A stretch of DNA of 64,000 bases from Choanephora cucurbitarum (taxonomy: Eukaryota; Mucoromycota; Mucoromycetes; Mucorales; Choanephoraceae), in contig JAIWNI010000050.1 in the NCBI GenBank assembly GCA_025331435.1, positions 1-64,000 on the forward strand, written 5' to 3'. The position numbers were made by a program, and so were the translations under genes. The notes under the pieces are model-generated. The model was given only the letters and a program-made list of their open reading frames with translations. It made no database searches and was not told the origin of the DNA. Below are positions 13,112 to 25,690 of the stretch, one piece after another; positions within the stretch are counted from its first letter, which is position 1, and every line of letters begins with the position of its first letter.

Positions 13112-16100
13112 TTTGTCTTTACAAGTTTTTCTTTTTTTATTTAAATGTTTAGTTTGTTTCTTCTTAAGGCAGAGAAAAGTAAGAAAGAAAGATAAGTTTC
13201 TTGGAAAATCAAAAACCGACTTGTTTATATATCTTTTTTTTTTCCTTATTATTAATGTGATGCGTGTGTATGTATACGACCTGTGTGTATCACTTTCTAA
13301 AAAAGGATAGATATTTATAGAAATACAAGTTACACTTTGTGGTCCTGCTTACGTAGCAATGTGACCTTTATTTTTTTTTGCACCGCTTGATACACTTATG
13401 AAAACCCTTAAATCATGGTTATGATAAGTTTGCATTCTTAGGCTCAATGTTACCTCAAGACACTCGTTCAAACAGATGGGCTATGACTGTGTGTTTATAC
13501 CTATCTTTAGTTTTCTTGAAATCAAAAGTTCAAGGTTAGGATTGTAATTTGATTTGAAGAATCGAGAATAAGGTTTGAGGTTATGTTTCACTAGCCTTTT
13601 TTTTTACTTTGATGCCCAAAAGATTATCTTATACAGTACCATTAGATAACTTAAAGCATAACTGTGTTAAGCCAAGTAAGCGTAAGTTGAAAACAGCCAA
13701 GAATAATTTTAGATAAATAAACAAGATGTAATTAACTTATAGAGTGGATTGAAATTCAAGCAAATATGACATCTTTACATTAGATAGGTATCTATCCTCT
13801 ATCTGCTTTTACTTCAAATGATAAGCTATTGTAATTCTAATTTTCTGATTTCAAACTCTTCTGTTGCTCCTCTTTTTTTTTTTCGGGACTACAAATCTTT
13901 ATGCTTTTCTTTTTCAATTAGCTGGCATCCGTCATGATGTACAAACTGCGCTTCGAAGCACAAGCTACGTACGTTGAGGAAGACTGTAGAGAGAAGCGTT
14001 AAAAATAAAACAAGGTTGATCTAATTTTAGCCTATTCTATTTAGAAACGCGCTTTTTGAATATTACCTTGGCAAAGGGTAGTACTAGCACAATCATACTG
14101 TTGAAGATAGGAGATGGTATATGTCAATCTAAAATAGTTCATCATCTGCAAGATACATTCAATGGTCGGAATAGTTTAAAAAAGAATGCTTTGTTTCTCG
14201 GGCGTGATTCCCTTGTCTTTGCAATTTCCTACAGCTTCTATAGCCTGTTGATTGTTCCTTGATTACGCCATGATGGGTTTAATATCAATTTATTTTACAT
14301 TGTTCTCGTCATTGTACATTCAAAGTAGAAGGATAATCTAGCAAAGTTTAGCTGAAAAAAAGCCACTAAATAGATGCTTCAACTGATTTATCCTCAATAG
14401 AATCTTTCTTTTCTAATATGACTCAACACGCTATTCTTTTTCAAGGAATGGTATATGCAAGATAAAATGACAAAGCTAGCTGAATCAAGCTTGGTCTTCA
14501 TATCGTTAACTAGATAGTTCACTCTTGCCCTGTCCATGTTTCATTGCTTTCGACCAGAGCATCATCAGACTAATTTTTCTTTTATTTTATTGATGCAGAC
14601 ATATCAACTAGAATCTTCTTCTCATCAGTTCTACTTTATAAGAGAAAAAGAAGAATACAATGGAGAGTTCTGATAGGAGAGATACGCCACGAAAATGCTT
14701 CCAAAAAGTGATATGTCATGCGGTTGCATGACCTTATTCATACATCTGTTAACCACACAAATTTGTCTCCTATCATTTTCGGCATGGTGTAACCTGACTG
14801 AAAAAAAAAAGAGAGAGAGAAAAGTCAATTCAGTCGATTGTTACTCGTTGGTGTCATCATTTTGTTCCTTTTGCTTTTTCTTTAGCGATAGTATCAGAAT
14901 GAAATTCCATATTCCGAACTCATATCTTCTTAATCGTTCAGACCGAAAAGATCCAAATTACAAATGCAAAGTTTGGGGGTTTCATTCTTGTTTTCGTTTT
15001 GCCTCATTGTTTCATTTCGCAACTACCAAACATAGATTATAGGGTCAAGCCACTTTCTATTTTATTTTTCGTTTAAGCTTGGTTTGAAATTCTACAAAAG
15101 AAAAAACCCTGCCATTGTTAACCCCATTCCAGCTTAGATTGGGTGTGGCGCATTGATCTTATCAAACCAGCCATGGGCAGATAACAAGTGGCATCAAAAA
15201 ATTAATTTCTTTTCATTGAAAATAGATTGCTTGCTGTCCTAAGCAGTTCTCCATGTTTTCATATCAAGAGCTCGGCTGTTAGCAAATAAACCTCAGGTTG
15301 TGCATGGCTAGAGAGGCAAACTAAATATAGATATGAGTTGCACAACTCCACATACTTGTGTACACTGTTGTAAACAAAAACCTTATTGTTGTAAGTCATG
15401 TCCTCATGGACTTGAAAACCGAACTACAGAACAATGGTATCCATAATATAGCTTATGTAAAGTTAGTATCTATAGCTTCTTATATAAAGGCAATGCCTTT
15501 GCTGTTGCTGAGCCAATGATGGGCTCATTGACAATGTCTTTTTTTTTTTAAAGCAACCAAGAAAAAAAAAGTATGCTATTCCTGATGATGCAATTGACCT
15601 GACGGTCACATCAATGCCGTAGCTTTGTTTTCCCAAATAATAGTGTAAGATATAAGCAGCCTCTCATTTGTTTTTAGATCACGTTACATAGTGCTTAGCA
15701 AACAAAGGTATGCTTATGACGCTTGCTTTTTGCTACTGATCTATTGGGTATTTGCGTGCTTTGCTGCCAGAGTATTATCATCGAACCGACTTAAACTCAA
15801 TACCTTACGTAGATAGAATAAAACGAACAGTTTTTTTTAGTCACGCACACACATGTTTGTCTATCCATTTTTAACTTGCAATAAGGTAAAAGTCAAACTG
15901 AATTAGATGGATTAACCACTCACTACAAGCACTGGTCTTTTTTTTTTCTGGTCAATATAATCAATTTTTTTAGCACAGAGTTCAAGTAGATAACTATAAC
16001 CTTCATTGTAAACTACAATAGATTAAGTGTTACTGTCTGTCAAGAACAATTGGATTTTTTATTAATCGATATCATTGTTTATTAATTACATTCAAAGTAT

Positions 16101-16134
16101 AAAGAGAAGAGAGAAAAAAAAAGATGGGGGGAAT
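13112..16134. other. Long gene-free region upstream of the Crz1-like gene (3.0 kb)
   Basis: The largest non-coding gap in the window. It holds the promoter of the Crz1-like gene and the 3' flank of MFE-2. Short open frames here have no family resemblance. The first 140 bp upstream of the start codon are pyrimidine- and A-rich. One match to the yeast calcineurin-response core GNGGC(G/T)CA, GTGGCGCA, lies at 15145-15152. Confidence 0.45.
15145..15152 (+). promoter_or_regulatory. Candidate calcineurin-dependent response element
   Basis: GTGGCGCA fits the yeast Crz1-binding core GNGGC(G/T)CA. It lies about 2.0 kb upstream of the Crz1-like start codon, inside the same gene-free region. A single 8-bp match can arise by chance. 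Confidence 0.2.
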
Positions 16135-19046
16135 TTACAACTTGCTTTCACGAGAAGCCTTAAGTTCAACAGCGGCATTGGAGATAGCAATGACATCGCG
16201 TTCAACAACACGGGTTTGGAAGATGACCTTGTTACCTTCCTTCCACATGGAAGTTTCAAGTGTTTCTCCAGGGAAGACATGCTTGGCAAATCGTGCCTTG
16301 ATGTTGCTGAAAGTTTCAGGATCGTTCTTACCGAAAGTCTTCAAGACATGCTTAGCAGAAATACCAAAGGAGCAAAGACCATGAAGGATAGGTACATCAA
16401 AACCACCAATGGCTGACATTTCAGGATCAATGTGCAATGGGTTATAGTCACCACTCAAACGGTAAAGAGCAGCTTGGTCTTCATTTGTCTTTTCGGTCAC
16501 AACAGCATCAGGCTTACGGTTAGGAACAGCGTTAGTGGCAGAGGCTGCACCACGGTCTTCACCCTTAGACTTGCCGCCAAATCCACCACTGCCACGAACA
16601 AACAAGGTGAATTCGTTCTCAAAGACGGCCTCGCCTGATTCATCGGTGGTAATCACACTGACAACGACGGAAGCACCCTTACCCTTATCAAGGACTTCGA
16701 TCACACGAGCCTTTGATTTGAGGGTACCGCTTACAGGGATAGGCTTCTTGAGGGACAAGAATTGCTCACCGTGCAACAACATCATAGGGTTGAAGTTAGG
16801 AAGGAAATCGCCAAAGGGTACAGCTTCCATTGCTTTCAAGGAAGGAACGACACCAAAGGTAGGTAAGACAGCAAAGTTCATGTCGTTTTCATAGACAAAG
16901 CGAGTATCGGTACGCTTACAGCCAAGACCCAAAGCATAGAGGATAGCTTCACGCTCACCGTAGCTGAATTCAAGCACATCAAGGTCCAACTTCTTGCCAG
17001 CCTCGACATCAACAGCACCCTCGCTGTCCTTGGTGGCGTTCTCTTCATCAGCAACATTAGCAAAGTTCTCCATGAAACCTTGGAATGAATCTTGAGTGCT
17101 GTTGGGGTTACTGGCACGACCATCTTCGAAATCGACAATCTTGTTCCAAGCTTGAGCCACCTGTTCAGGTGTCAATTCACGGTTGGCAGGGAAACCAACA
17201 CCGCCTGTTCTTTGCCAGCGGACTTGAGCAACCCAACCACTACCGACTTCAAAGATACCACCTGTCTCTTCGTTGCTGGAATGACCCAGATAGGCAACAA
17301 GAGGAGCAACGTATTCAGGCTTGAAGGCTTCGACCATTTCAGGAGGCATGACAGTGGCTGTCATACGTGTACCAGCATTAGGAGCAATGACGTTAGCAAT
17401 GATGTTCTTGCTCTGGCCCTCAAGAGCCAAGGTACGTGTCAAACCAACCACACCAAGCTTGGCAGCACTGTAGTTTGTCTGACCAAAGTTACCGTACAGA
17501 CCGACAGCAGAGGCCGTGTTGATGATACGACCATACTTTTGCTTAACAAAGTGAGGCCAGGCAGCCTTGAGCACCTTGTAGGTACCTCTCAAATGAACAC
17601 GGTGAACCAGATCCCAATCGGCATCCGTCATACGAGCAAAGGACTTGTCACGGAGGATACCAGCATTGTTGACGATGATATCAATACGACCAAAGGCCTT
17701 GAGGGCAGTCTCAACGACCTTGTCGCCTTCTTCCACCGAGTCATAGTTGGCAACGGCCTTACCACCTGCCTTACGGATCTCTTCCACCACAAGGTCAGCA
17801 GCACGACTGTCGGCACCTTGACCAGTAGCAGAACCACCCAGATCGTTGACGACAACAGAAGCACCCAACTTGGCCAAGAGCAAAGCGTATGCCTTACCGA
17901 GACCTCCACCGGCACCGGTGACAATGGCCACCTGACCATCGAATCGTAAAGGTTCAGCCTTAGGATTAGCTTCAACTTGTTTGGCGCGTTCAAGGAGAGC
18001 AACAAAGTCGGTATCCATGACAGAGGTAGGGTATTCATTGGCCTTTTCGAAATCGGTCACCTCGTTCCATTTGGCACCCACAGCGGCAGGGGTGAAGGAG
18101 TCATCTGCCTTGAAGACAGCACCGGCAGAACGTTCCCATCTTAACTTGAAGACCTGGCCACCTCCTACTTCAAAGATACCACCATTATCTTCGGTATCTT
18201 CATGACACAAGTAACCGACAACAGGTGTAACGAATTCAGGCTTAAGAGAGGCAAGTACTTCAGGAGGCAAGACAGTTTCAGTCCTAACAAAAAAAAAAAA
18301 TGAGTGGTTTTAGGCCAACTTGATTTTGCTTGTCTTACATTCTAGAAGCAGCCATAGGGGCAATTGTGTTACAATGAATGTTATCTTTGGCACCTTCTTT
18401 AGCCAATGAATTACTAAAGCTAGCAAGAGCAAGTTTGGCTATATAAAGAAAAAATCAGATGGGATACGAACTGATAAAACATAAATACATACCAGCACTG
18501 TAGTTAGCTTGACCAAAGTTACCATATAAACCTGCAGCAGAAGCGGTCATGATGATTCTACCAAACTTTTGCTTTCTCATGATAGGCCAGGCAGCCTTAG
18601 TGACAGCATAAGAACCCTTTACATGAACAGCATGAATCAAGTCCCAATCAGCGTCTGTCATACGAGCAAAGGATTTGTCACGAAGGATACCAGCGTTGTT
18701 GATGACGATATCAACGCGTCCAAAGGCTTTCATGGCAGTCTCGACGATCTTGTCGCCATCAGTGACAGAGTTGTAGTTGGCAACAGCTTTACCACCAAGC
18801 TTCTGAATCTCTTCTACAACGACATCAGCTGCCTTTGAACTGGAGCCATCACCAGTATGAGAGACACCAAGATCGTTCACGACAATGTTGGCACCACGCT
18901 TAGCAAAGAATAAAGCATAAGCTTTACCTAAACCTACAAAAGAAGATTAAGTTCATATGATGGGTTGACCTCATTTTTTTTTATTTACCACCACCAGCAC
19001 CAGTAACGATAACTACTTTTCCATCAAAGCGAATCTCTTTAGTCAT
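16135..19046 (-). CDS. FOX2: Peroxisomal multifunctional beta-oxidation enzyme type 2 (MFE-2/Fox2)
   Basis: A 915-residue protein from exons 19046-18989, 18933-18493, 18438-18339 and 18283-16135. Two consecutive short-chain dehydrogenase domains are visible. Both have the [13 protein letters not shown] nucleotide loop, the [14 protein letters not shown] motif, and Ser plus YSAAK catalytic residues ([15 protein letters not shown] and [15 protein letters not shown]). The C-terminal third is a MaoC-type hydratase 2 domain with the signature [16 protein letters not shown], including the catalytic Asp and His. The last three residues are SKL, a canonical type 1 peroxisomal targeting signal. It performs the hydration and (3R)-hydroxyacyl-CoA dehydrogenation steps of peroxisomal fatty-acid oxidation. 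Two SDR domains are the normal fungal arrangement. Confidence 0.96.
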
Positions 19047-19384
19047 TTTTTTATTTAATTAAAGAAAAGAAGAAGAAGAAGAAGAAAACGATTGAGAAGA
19101 CTATATAAACCAAAAAAAAAAAAAAACGAGGGATGCTTTCTCTTTTCACATGCCAATTTGGGGGGGGGGGGTCTATGTGTGTGGGGGGACATCCATCAAT
19201 ATCACATGATAGTCATGAATACACACACGTACACAACCCATGCCCATTCAAAAAAATAAGCTATCACACACAAGGAAAGGAATGGCACTCTAATGCACTT
19301 TACATAATCCAATCTATCAAACAGACTCCGATACAAAAATTCACAAAGAAGAGCTGCTGACTAAATCATGAAACTAATTTATTC
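19047..19384. other. Intergenic with G-homopolymer (MFE-2 promoter side)
   Basis: 338 bp between the MFE-2 start and the stop of the RNB gene. It holds GAA-like repeats next to the start, an A-run, and a run of about 12 G at 19160-19171 followed by a shorter G6. No gene seen. Confidence 0.5.
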
Positions 19385-22300
19385 TTAAAAAGGATTCACA
19401 GGGTAAATGTTGATAATAGGAGGAATACGGTCCATATTGACTTGTAGGCGAACATCAATGGTTGAGAACATCTTGAGTTGTTGTAGACAGCTTTCTGGAT
19501 CTAATACGACAGGCGGAATAAGATCATCTGCATTCACTGTATGATCATAGGCAGGTCTATCTTGTAACAATAAACCTGCTAGACTATCCTCAATGGCTTC
19601 ATCTTCAGAATCACTAAAATCATCAGAAGGTGTTCTCTCTTGAGCATACATCTTTTCTTCATTATGCATCGTGACAGGTTCACCTCGTTTCCAGTAGATA
19701 TCCAATGCCAGTGTGTGTTTATCGAAATGATACTTTTGGACAGGTAAGCCCTTAAGGTAGATGCGTCTCTCAATGCCATATTCAGCAATATAGACTTCAA
19801 ATGTGTCCTTTGAGACCACAATGACATCTGCCTTTTTATAGATAGGCCCTGTTGACTGTTCCATCTGCCAGAGATATTTTGCAAGATAGACTGTACTGTC
19901 AGTGTCTTGCGCATTCTTGGCTCCATCCTTTTTAGCATTGCAGAGAAATGATATCTTTTGGACTATCTTGGGATCATATGGACATTCTAGATCAGACAAT
20001 GGTTTAGTAGGCATTTCTTTTTTTCTTTATACAATGCTTACTTTCTGTCTTGTCTGAAAGAGCAGCATGTAACAATCGATGGACAACTACATCTGCATAA
20101 CGTCGAATAGGTGAGGTAAAGTGTGTGTAGATGGGTTCATTAAGAGCATAATGTCGATATTTAGCAATGCTTATTTTACCACTACAGATATATTTGGCTC
20201 GTTGCATTGTTCGGATAGCCAACACTAACAACACATTTCTGACATGTGGATTACTGATTCTATCAAATGAATCTTGAAGTGATCCAGCTGTACTGCCATC
20301 AAAATCAAGCCCCAACACTTCAGTCATCCTAAGGAATTGATTCTATCCACATCTACTTTAGCTATTTTCTTTTTGTTATTGATATTCTTACCAATCGTCT
20401 TTCTGTAGGATCTTGATGTCTACGAAGTAAGGCTTCTTCTGGAAAACAAGACAGGATTTTACTTGCTACACTGATGTTGGCCTGTAACATGAATTCTTCA
20501 ATCAGTCGATTGGCTTCCTTAGCCTCAAAAGCAGTGACCTCAACAGGTGCTCCAAACTGATCCAATTCAAACTGGAGTTTAACAGAGTTCAATGAAAGTG
20601 AACCATTCTCATATCGACGTTTACGCATATGAACAGAGAGCCTTTGAAGACATTGAATATCATAGGCAATACGGGAAGCATCAAAATCAAACAAGATAAC
20701 ATCAGAAGGTAATCTTCCACCTTCAATCACCACTTGTGCATCTTGATAGGCTAATTTGGCACATGTTCTAGTCAAGGTTAACATCAGACTTTCGCTTTCT
20801 GTGTTGAATGATTACCTGATGATTGTCTTTCCATACCATGTATCTACTGGTTTACCCATCTTATCCATCTTCCAAATCACACTGAATGCTAGCCTATAGA
20901 GAATTTTTAAAAAAAAAACGAAGACTTCTATAATTGAACATCGATCTTTACCGATCCACACCTGGATTTAAACTACAGAGCTCTTCAGACAAAAGAGGTG
21001 GAAGCATAGGTATGACACCATCCACAAAATAAGTACTAGTGCCTCTTGCCTTTGCCTCATTGTCCAAGGCAGTCCCCATCTTGAGGAAATGAGTCACATC
21101 CGCAATATGAACACCCACTTCAAAAAAGCCATCTTCAAGTTCTGTGATATGGACTGCATCATCCAGATCCTTGGCTGTTCTGGGATCAATGGTGAAAATT
21201 CGCTTTAGACGCAAATCACGACGCTTTTGGTATTCAACTGATGGAATCTGCCAAGGTAACTGCTTGGGTAAACAATCCAAAGCCTGGTGACTGAATGCAT
21301 CCATCTCAATTGAATAATCAGTCAAAATCGCGTTCTTTTGAGTTGAGAAATCATGGATAGGACCCAGATTGGCCAAGATAGTACCTAATGGATTATGACT
21401 GGTGGCTGCCCAACTACGGATCTTTGCCTATTCTCTTTGATTAGTGTTTTTCTTTTTTATTATAAATAGTACACCCTACTGAAAAGAGATGTGTCTTGTA
21501 ATAGGCTTCATTCTCTTGAAGATCTTCTGGAATATCATTACCCTTCAGTGCAAAAAAGGGCAATCGTTTATCGGTTGGCTTAAACCAGGCTAGTTTTAGT
21601 GGATGATCCTCTAATTTAACATCCGCATGACGAGTCTTGACGATAGTACTATGTTGACTGTTAGATTGTCTCTTGTGTTTCAGAATTGATATCTTTACCC
21701 ATGATAGGCTGTATTAGGTGATTTCTCTAATAAGCCAACTACTCTACCAGCATACTTTGGCTTCTGTTCTTCTTCTTCTTCTTCTTTTACTTCTTCTCTA
21801 TTTGTTTGATCCTCTGTCCTTTCCTGTTCCTTTCTTCGTGCTTCTTTCTTTTGTTCTCTTTCCTGTCGTTGTCTCCAAACATCGTCTATAGCCACCAGTT
21901 CAACAGCAACAAAATCACCATCCATCGCTCGATTTCGATCAAAGATGCCTCCAATATAAACATCACTATCCAATGCATTACATGTCACATAGGCATCATC
22001 CTTATTACGAGACAGACGAAGACATCCCTCAAATACATCACCACCTTCTTCTGTCATTCGATGTTCAATTTCATCTAATCTGAGATAAGGTCTATAGATA
22101 TATTTACGTACAGGTGGTCTGGACTTTGAGGTGTCTTCAACAGGTGTTCTGTTGTTTTTAGAATAAGCTGTCCAGGCCAACACAGGTTCTTCTTTAGTGA
22201 CTGGTGATTGATGTTGAAGAGAATAAGCTTGCCATGGACTTGTCTGTATGGGTTCAGTCAAAGGTTTGTCCCAGTGGTTGTTCCATTGGTTTGGACTTTC

Positions 22301-22429
22301 TTCTGGTTCCTTTTTACGCCAGTTATCACTCTCATCTGCAGTTGGACGATGACGACGATATCGATTGGACTAGGTTGAATATAAGTTTAAGAAATAACAG
22401 ATGCCATCCACTTTACTTACACGATGCAT
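19385..22429 (-). CDS. RNB-domain 3'-5' exoribonuclease, DIS3L2-like
   Basis: Eight exons (22429-22421, 22369-21699, 21657-21480, 21427-20952, 20893-20816, 20767-20392, 20342-20042, 19986-19385) give 896 residues. A disordered, charged N-terminus precedes cold-shock-type beta strands (YIGGIFDRNRAMDGDFVAVEL). The RNB core starts at FTIDPRTAKDLDDAV with all catalytic-site aspartates present, unlike the inactive Ssd1/Sts5 relatives. Further RNB motifs are GVHIADVTHF, IIRTCAKLAYQDAQ and YTHFTSPIRRYADVVVHRLLHA. No PIN domain precedes it, which argues against DIS3/Rrp44. Expected role: cytoplasmic decay of (often uridylated) RNA. The first exon is only nine bases (Met-His-Arg), supported by splice sites and phase. 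An E-rich stretch interrupts the cold-shock region. Confidence 0.88.
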
Positions 22430-22490
22430 AGTTAAAATAAGAAAAGAGAGAAAAAAGCAAAAAAAATGAAATCACATGATTTAAACTCCT

Positions 22491-23675
22491 TTATTTATGC
22501 AGAAAGTTGGAAGTGTAATCATTGGATTGAGAAAGGCTAGCTAGTTTCCAGAAATATCGATCTTGACAACAATCTAGTTGAGAAACACCAACAATTTCAC
22601 GCCTGTATTGATCTTGTTCTGAAGGAAACAGGATAGCATCTAACTTTTGTATGGCCTGTTTCCTTGATTCTTCCATAGACCATACATTAGCCACATTCAA
22701 ATCTATTGTCTGTCTTTTTTTGGGTTTAATTGACTTGGATACAGCCAGAGCCATCTGAAGTTCTTCATCCTGTTGATCTTCTTGTCTCTTTTGATCTCTT
22801 GTGCGTTTTGTCATTAGGGCCAGATTGGCTTTGGAGATAATCACTCGATCACTGAAATCCTCTTCATCGGGATGATCGAGATAGATCACTGTCTGATGTT
22901 TAGGTGGTGCAGCAACAACAACAGGTGTCTCCCAGCCAATCCATTTGAGTCTCTGGACAAGATCGTGTGTGGATACTCGGTTCTGTTTAGCGCATTGTTT
23001 CATGTGCTTTATCTTCTGTTTCAAACGTTGGCTCTGAAAGGGTCCATCTTCATGACAGACAGGGCATAGATCAAGCCTGGTTAAGAAGGGAACAGGTTGG
23101 CCTGCAAATGTAGCTTGTTCTGTATGTTGGCTGTCTGTTTCATCTAGGCATTGGTTCAGATGCACCTGTCTTCTTTCTATTGTTAGGCGTGTAAGGTCTT
23201 TGGCACAAAAGGGACATGACATGATAGTGTGTTGAGGTGTTTCTGTTCTATCGATGCATTGATCTACATGACGTTGACGAAGGTAGCTTGATTTCTGTGC
23301 TGTTAAATCTTGGTTACAGAGAGGACAATGGTACTCATCTTCTTCTGTTATTAACGTTGTCTCATAGGGTTCATGCTTGACTTGACCTGTTTCCCTTGAT
23401 TCTTCCAGTATTTCTTCTTTTACTTGTATCAGACTCTTTTCATCGAATGGTTCTTCTTTTACTTGTATACGATTCTCTTCCTTCACTTGTATACAATTCT
23501 CTTCTTTCACTCCAATAATAGTATGGGTATCTTCTTTTTTACATTGAGAATGACTGCGCGTTTTGGATAATGAAATAGACTTCTTTTTTGATTCTTTGCT
23601 CTCTTTATCATCATGTGTATCTCGTATTCTCTTTAGAGAAAGTGTTGTATGAGACTCATTGGGTTGCCATGCCAT
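22491..23675 (-). CDS. UBZ4-like zinc-finger protein, possibly SLX4-related
   Basis: An intronless 394-residue protein. Three CxxC...HxxxC modules are visible: CPLCNQDL...RHVDQC, CPFCAKDL...HLNQC and CPVCHEDG...HMKQC. The spacing is that of Rad18/UBZ4-type ubiquitin-binding fingers. The segment after the third finger (AKQNRVSTHDLVQRLKWIG) resembles the linker following the tandem fingers of SLX4, a scaffold of DNA-repair nucleases, but I do not see the C-terminal SLX1-binding domain clearly. The N-terminus has an imperfect tandem repeat of VKEE(N/P) units (residues about 50-95), encoded by visibly repeated DNA at about 23400-23510. Assignment to SLX4 is tentative. It shares a 235-bp divergent promoter with RPL27. 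Confidence 0.6.
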   Translation of the reverse strand: MAWQPNESHTTLSLKRIRDTHDDKESKESKKKSISLSKTRSHSQCKKEDTHTIIGVKEENCIQVKEENRIQVKEEPFDEKSLIQVKEEILEESRETGQVKHEPYETTLITEEDEYHCPLCNQDLTAQKSSYLRQRHVDQCIDRTETPQHTIMSCPFCAKDLTRLTIERRQVHLNQCLDETDSQHTEQATFAGQPVPFLTRLDLCPVCHEDGPFQSQRLKQKIKHMKQCAKQNRVSTHDLVQRLKWIGWETPVVVAAPPKHQTVIYLDHPDEEDFSDRVIISKANLALMTKRTRDQKRQEDQQDEELQMALAVSKSIKPKKRQTIDLNVANVWSMEESRKQAIQKLDAILFPSEQDQYRREIVGVSQLDCCQDRYFWKLASLSQSNDYTSNFLHK

Positions 23676-23910
23676 AAATGTTTATGAAAGAAAGTAAAAG
23701 AGAAGAAATGATTAAAAAAGAAAATTCGGATTCTTAAATCAAATTTTAGTGGTCCGGCTTCATAAACCAAAAAAAAATAAGGGGGCCAAACCCTTCATTT
23801 GGGGGGAGATATTTTTTAGAGAGAGAGGAGGGTGCAATTGAAGAAAATGTCAGTAGTAAGGCAGAAAGCAATGAATTCCCCCTCTTCCTCTTTGACAGAT
23901 CTTCAGCACC

Positions 23911-24495
23911 ATGGTCAAATTCATTAAGGCTGGCAAAGTACGCAAATCGATCATTGATTTAGATGGATGGATGGATGATAAATGGAATACGATTATTAAT
24001 TAGCCTTAGGTTGTCGTTATTTTGCAAGGTCGTTACGCCGGTAAAAAGGCCGTTGTTGTTCGTAGTATGTATATATAGATAATCTAAGTGCATAAGTTTA
24101 ATGGCATTTGATAGACCACGATGAAGGTACCAAGGACAGACCTTATGGTTATGCCGTTGTTGCCGGTGTCGAGCGTACTCCCCTCAAGGTCACCAAGGCC
24201 ATGGGTAAGAAGAAGGTTGCCAAGCGCTCCAAGGTCAAGCCTTTCGTTAAGATTGTCAACTACAACCACATGATGCCCACTCGGTAAGTTTTTAATTTAA
24301 TTTAAATAGTATGTCCTCATAACCTATTATTTTAGTTACGGTTTGGAATTGGAACAAATCAAGGGTACTGTCTCTGCCGAATCTTTCAAGGAACCTTCTC
24401 AACGTGAAGAATCCAAGAAGGTCATCAAGAAGCTCTTTGAAGAACGTTACCAAACTGGCAAGAACAAGTGGTTCTTTAGCAAGCTTAGATTCTAA
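23911..24495 (+). CDS. RPL27: 60S ribosomal protein eL27
   Basis: Four exons (23911-23937, 24010-24064, 24115-24283, 24336-24495) encode 136 residues, the normal family length. The start MVKFIKAGK, the KOW motif [18 protein letters not shown], and the C-terminal [20 protein letters not shown] all fit eL27. The first intron follows codon 9, as is common in fungal ribosomal-protein genes. The promoter region upstream carries T/A runs and a G6 tract near 23801. Confidence 0.97.
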
Positions 24496-24817
24496 GTGTT
24501 ATTTTATGCATTTCTCTCTCTCTCCAGTTTTTATTATATAATAAAAAAAAAATCATAAACCAAAAAAAAAAAAATGACTTGTGTTTCATTGGAATTCATG
24601 CTTGCATTATCATAAGTAAAAAAATAAAAAATAAAAAAAAGGTGCGGCCCGGAAAGTCAAGGTCTCCCCCCCCCAGATTTAGAAACCTCAAAAATAAGTG
24701 TCCCACCTGTCAGCCTATAGAAGCCTTCTCTTTCCTTGCACACATCAAGTAATGTATCCACCATCCATCCCCTACCATTACCATGGCAACTGACAACCAT
24801 CCTCCATCACCATAGAT

Positions 24818-25690
24818 ATGTCTCGTGTTCCTGCTGTTCTCAACCCTACTGAAGAGGATATTAAGCTCTTGTTGAGTGCCCAATGTCACATTGGTACCAA
24901 GAACGTCAACACCCGCATGACTCCCTATGTCCACAAGCGTCGTGCTGATGGTAATTAAATATAGATATAAACATGTACTTTATACTCATCGATCTCTCAA
25001 GGTATCAACTTGATCAACATTGGTAAGACTTGGGAAAAGCTCATCTTGGCTGCCCGTGTCATTGCTGCCATCGAGAACCCTCAAGACATCGTTGTTGTCT
25101 CTGCCCGTCCTTACGGTCACCGTGCTGCCTTGAAGTTCGCCAGATACATTGGTTGTGAAGCCATTGTTGGTCGTTACACTCCCGGTACCTTCACTAACTA
25201 CATCACCCGTTCTTTCCGTGAACCTCGTTTGGTCATCTGTACCGACCCTCGTTCTGACTTCCAAGCTGTCCTTGAAGCTTCTTATGTCAACATCCCTGTC
25301 ATCTCTCTTGCTGACACTGATGCTGCCTTGAAGTACATCGATGTTGCCATCCCTACCAACAACAAGGGTAAGCACGCTATCGGTTTGATCTACTGGCTCT
25401 TGGCCCGTGCTGTTCTCCGTCTCCGTGGTACTCTTGACTACTCTACCCCCTGGGATGTCATGGTTGATATGTTCTTCTACCGTGATCCTGAGGAAATCGA
25501 AAAGGAAAACGCTGAAGCTGAATTTGAAGAAACCGAATTCAACCCTGAAGCTGCTGCTGACTGGGCTGTTGAAGGTGAGGCTGCTGAAGGTGTTGCCGGT
25601 ATTGCCGCTGCTGCTGACTGGTCTGCCAACCAAACTACTGACTGGGCTGAAGAATCTGCTGCTCCCGCTCAATCTTCTTGGGAAGCTTAA
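24818..25690 (+). CDS. RPS0: 40S ribosomal protein uS2 (RPS0/SA)
   Basis: Two exons (24818-24950 and 25002-25690) encode 273 residues. Diagnostic stretches are [28 protein letters not shown] [16 protein letters not shown], and [15 protein letters not shown]. The tail is acidic with repeated W-containing units (DWAVEG, DWSANQ, DWAEE), as in eukaryotic SA proteins. It lies in tandem 322 bp downstream of RPL27, with a C9 tract at 24666-24674 in between. Codon use is strongly biased toward a few codons, as expected for a highly expressed gene. Confidence 0.97.

Noticed and set aside
14695..15042. A 115-codon plus-strand open frame in the long gap
   Set aside because: Phe/Ser/Cys-rich, typical of T-rich non-coding DNA; no domain or splice support.
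17092..17949. A 285-codon plus-strand open frame inside MFE-2
   Set aside because: It is the antisense shadow of the strongly codon-biased MFE-2 coding sequence and resembles no family.
24986..25672. A 228-codon minus-strand open frame opposite uS2
   Set aside because: Shadow of the highly expressed RPS0 gene caused by biased codon use; Ser/Val/Thr-rich with no domain.
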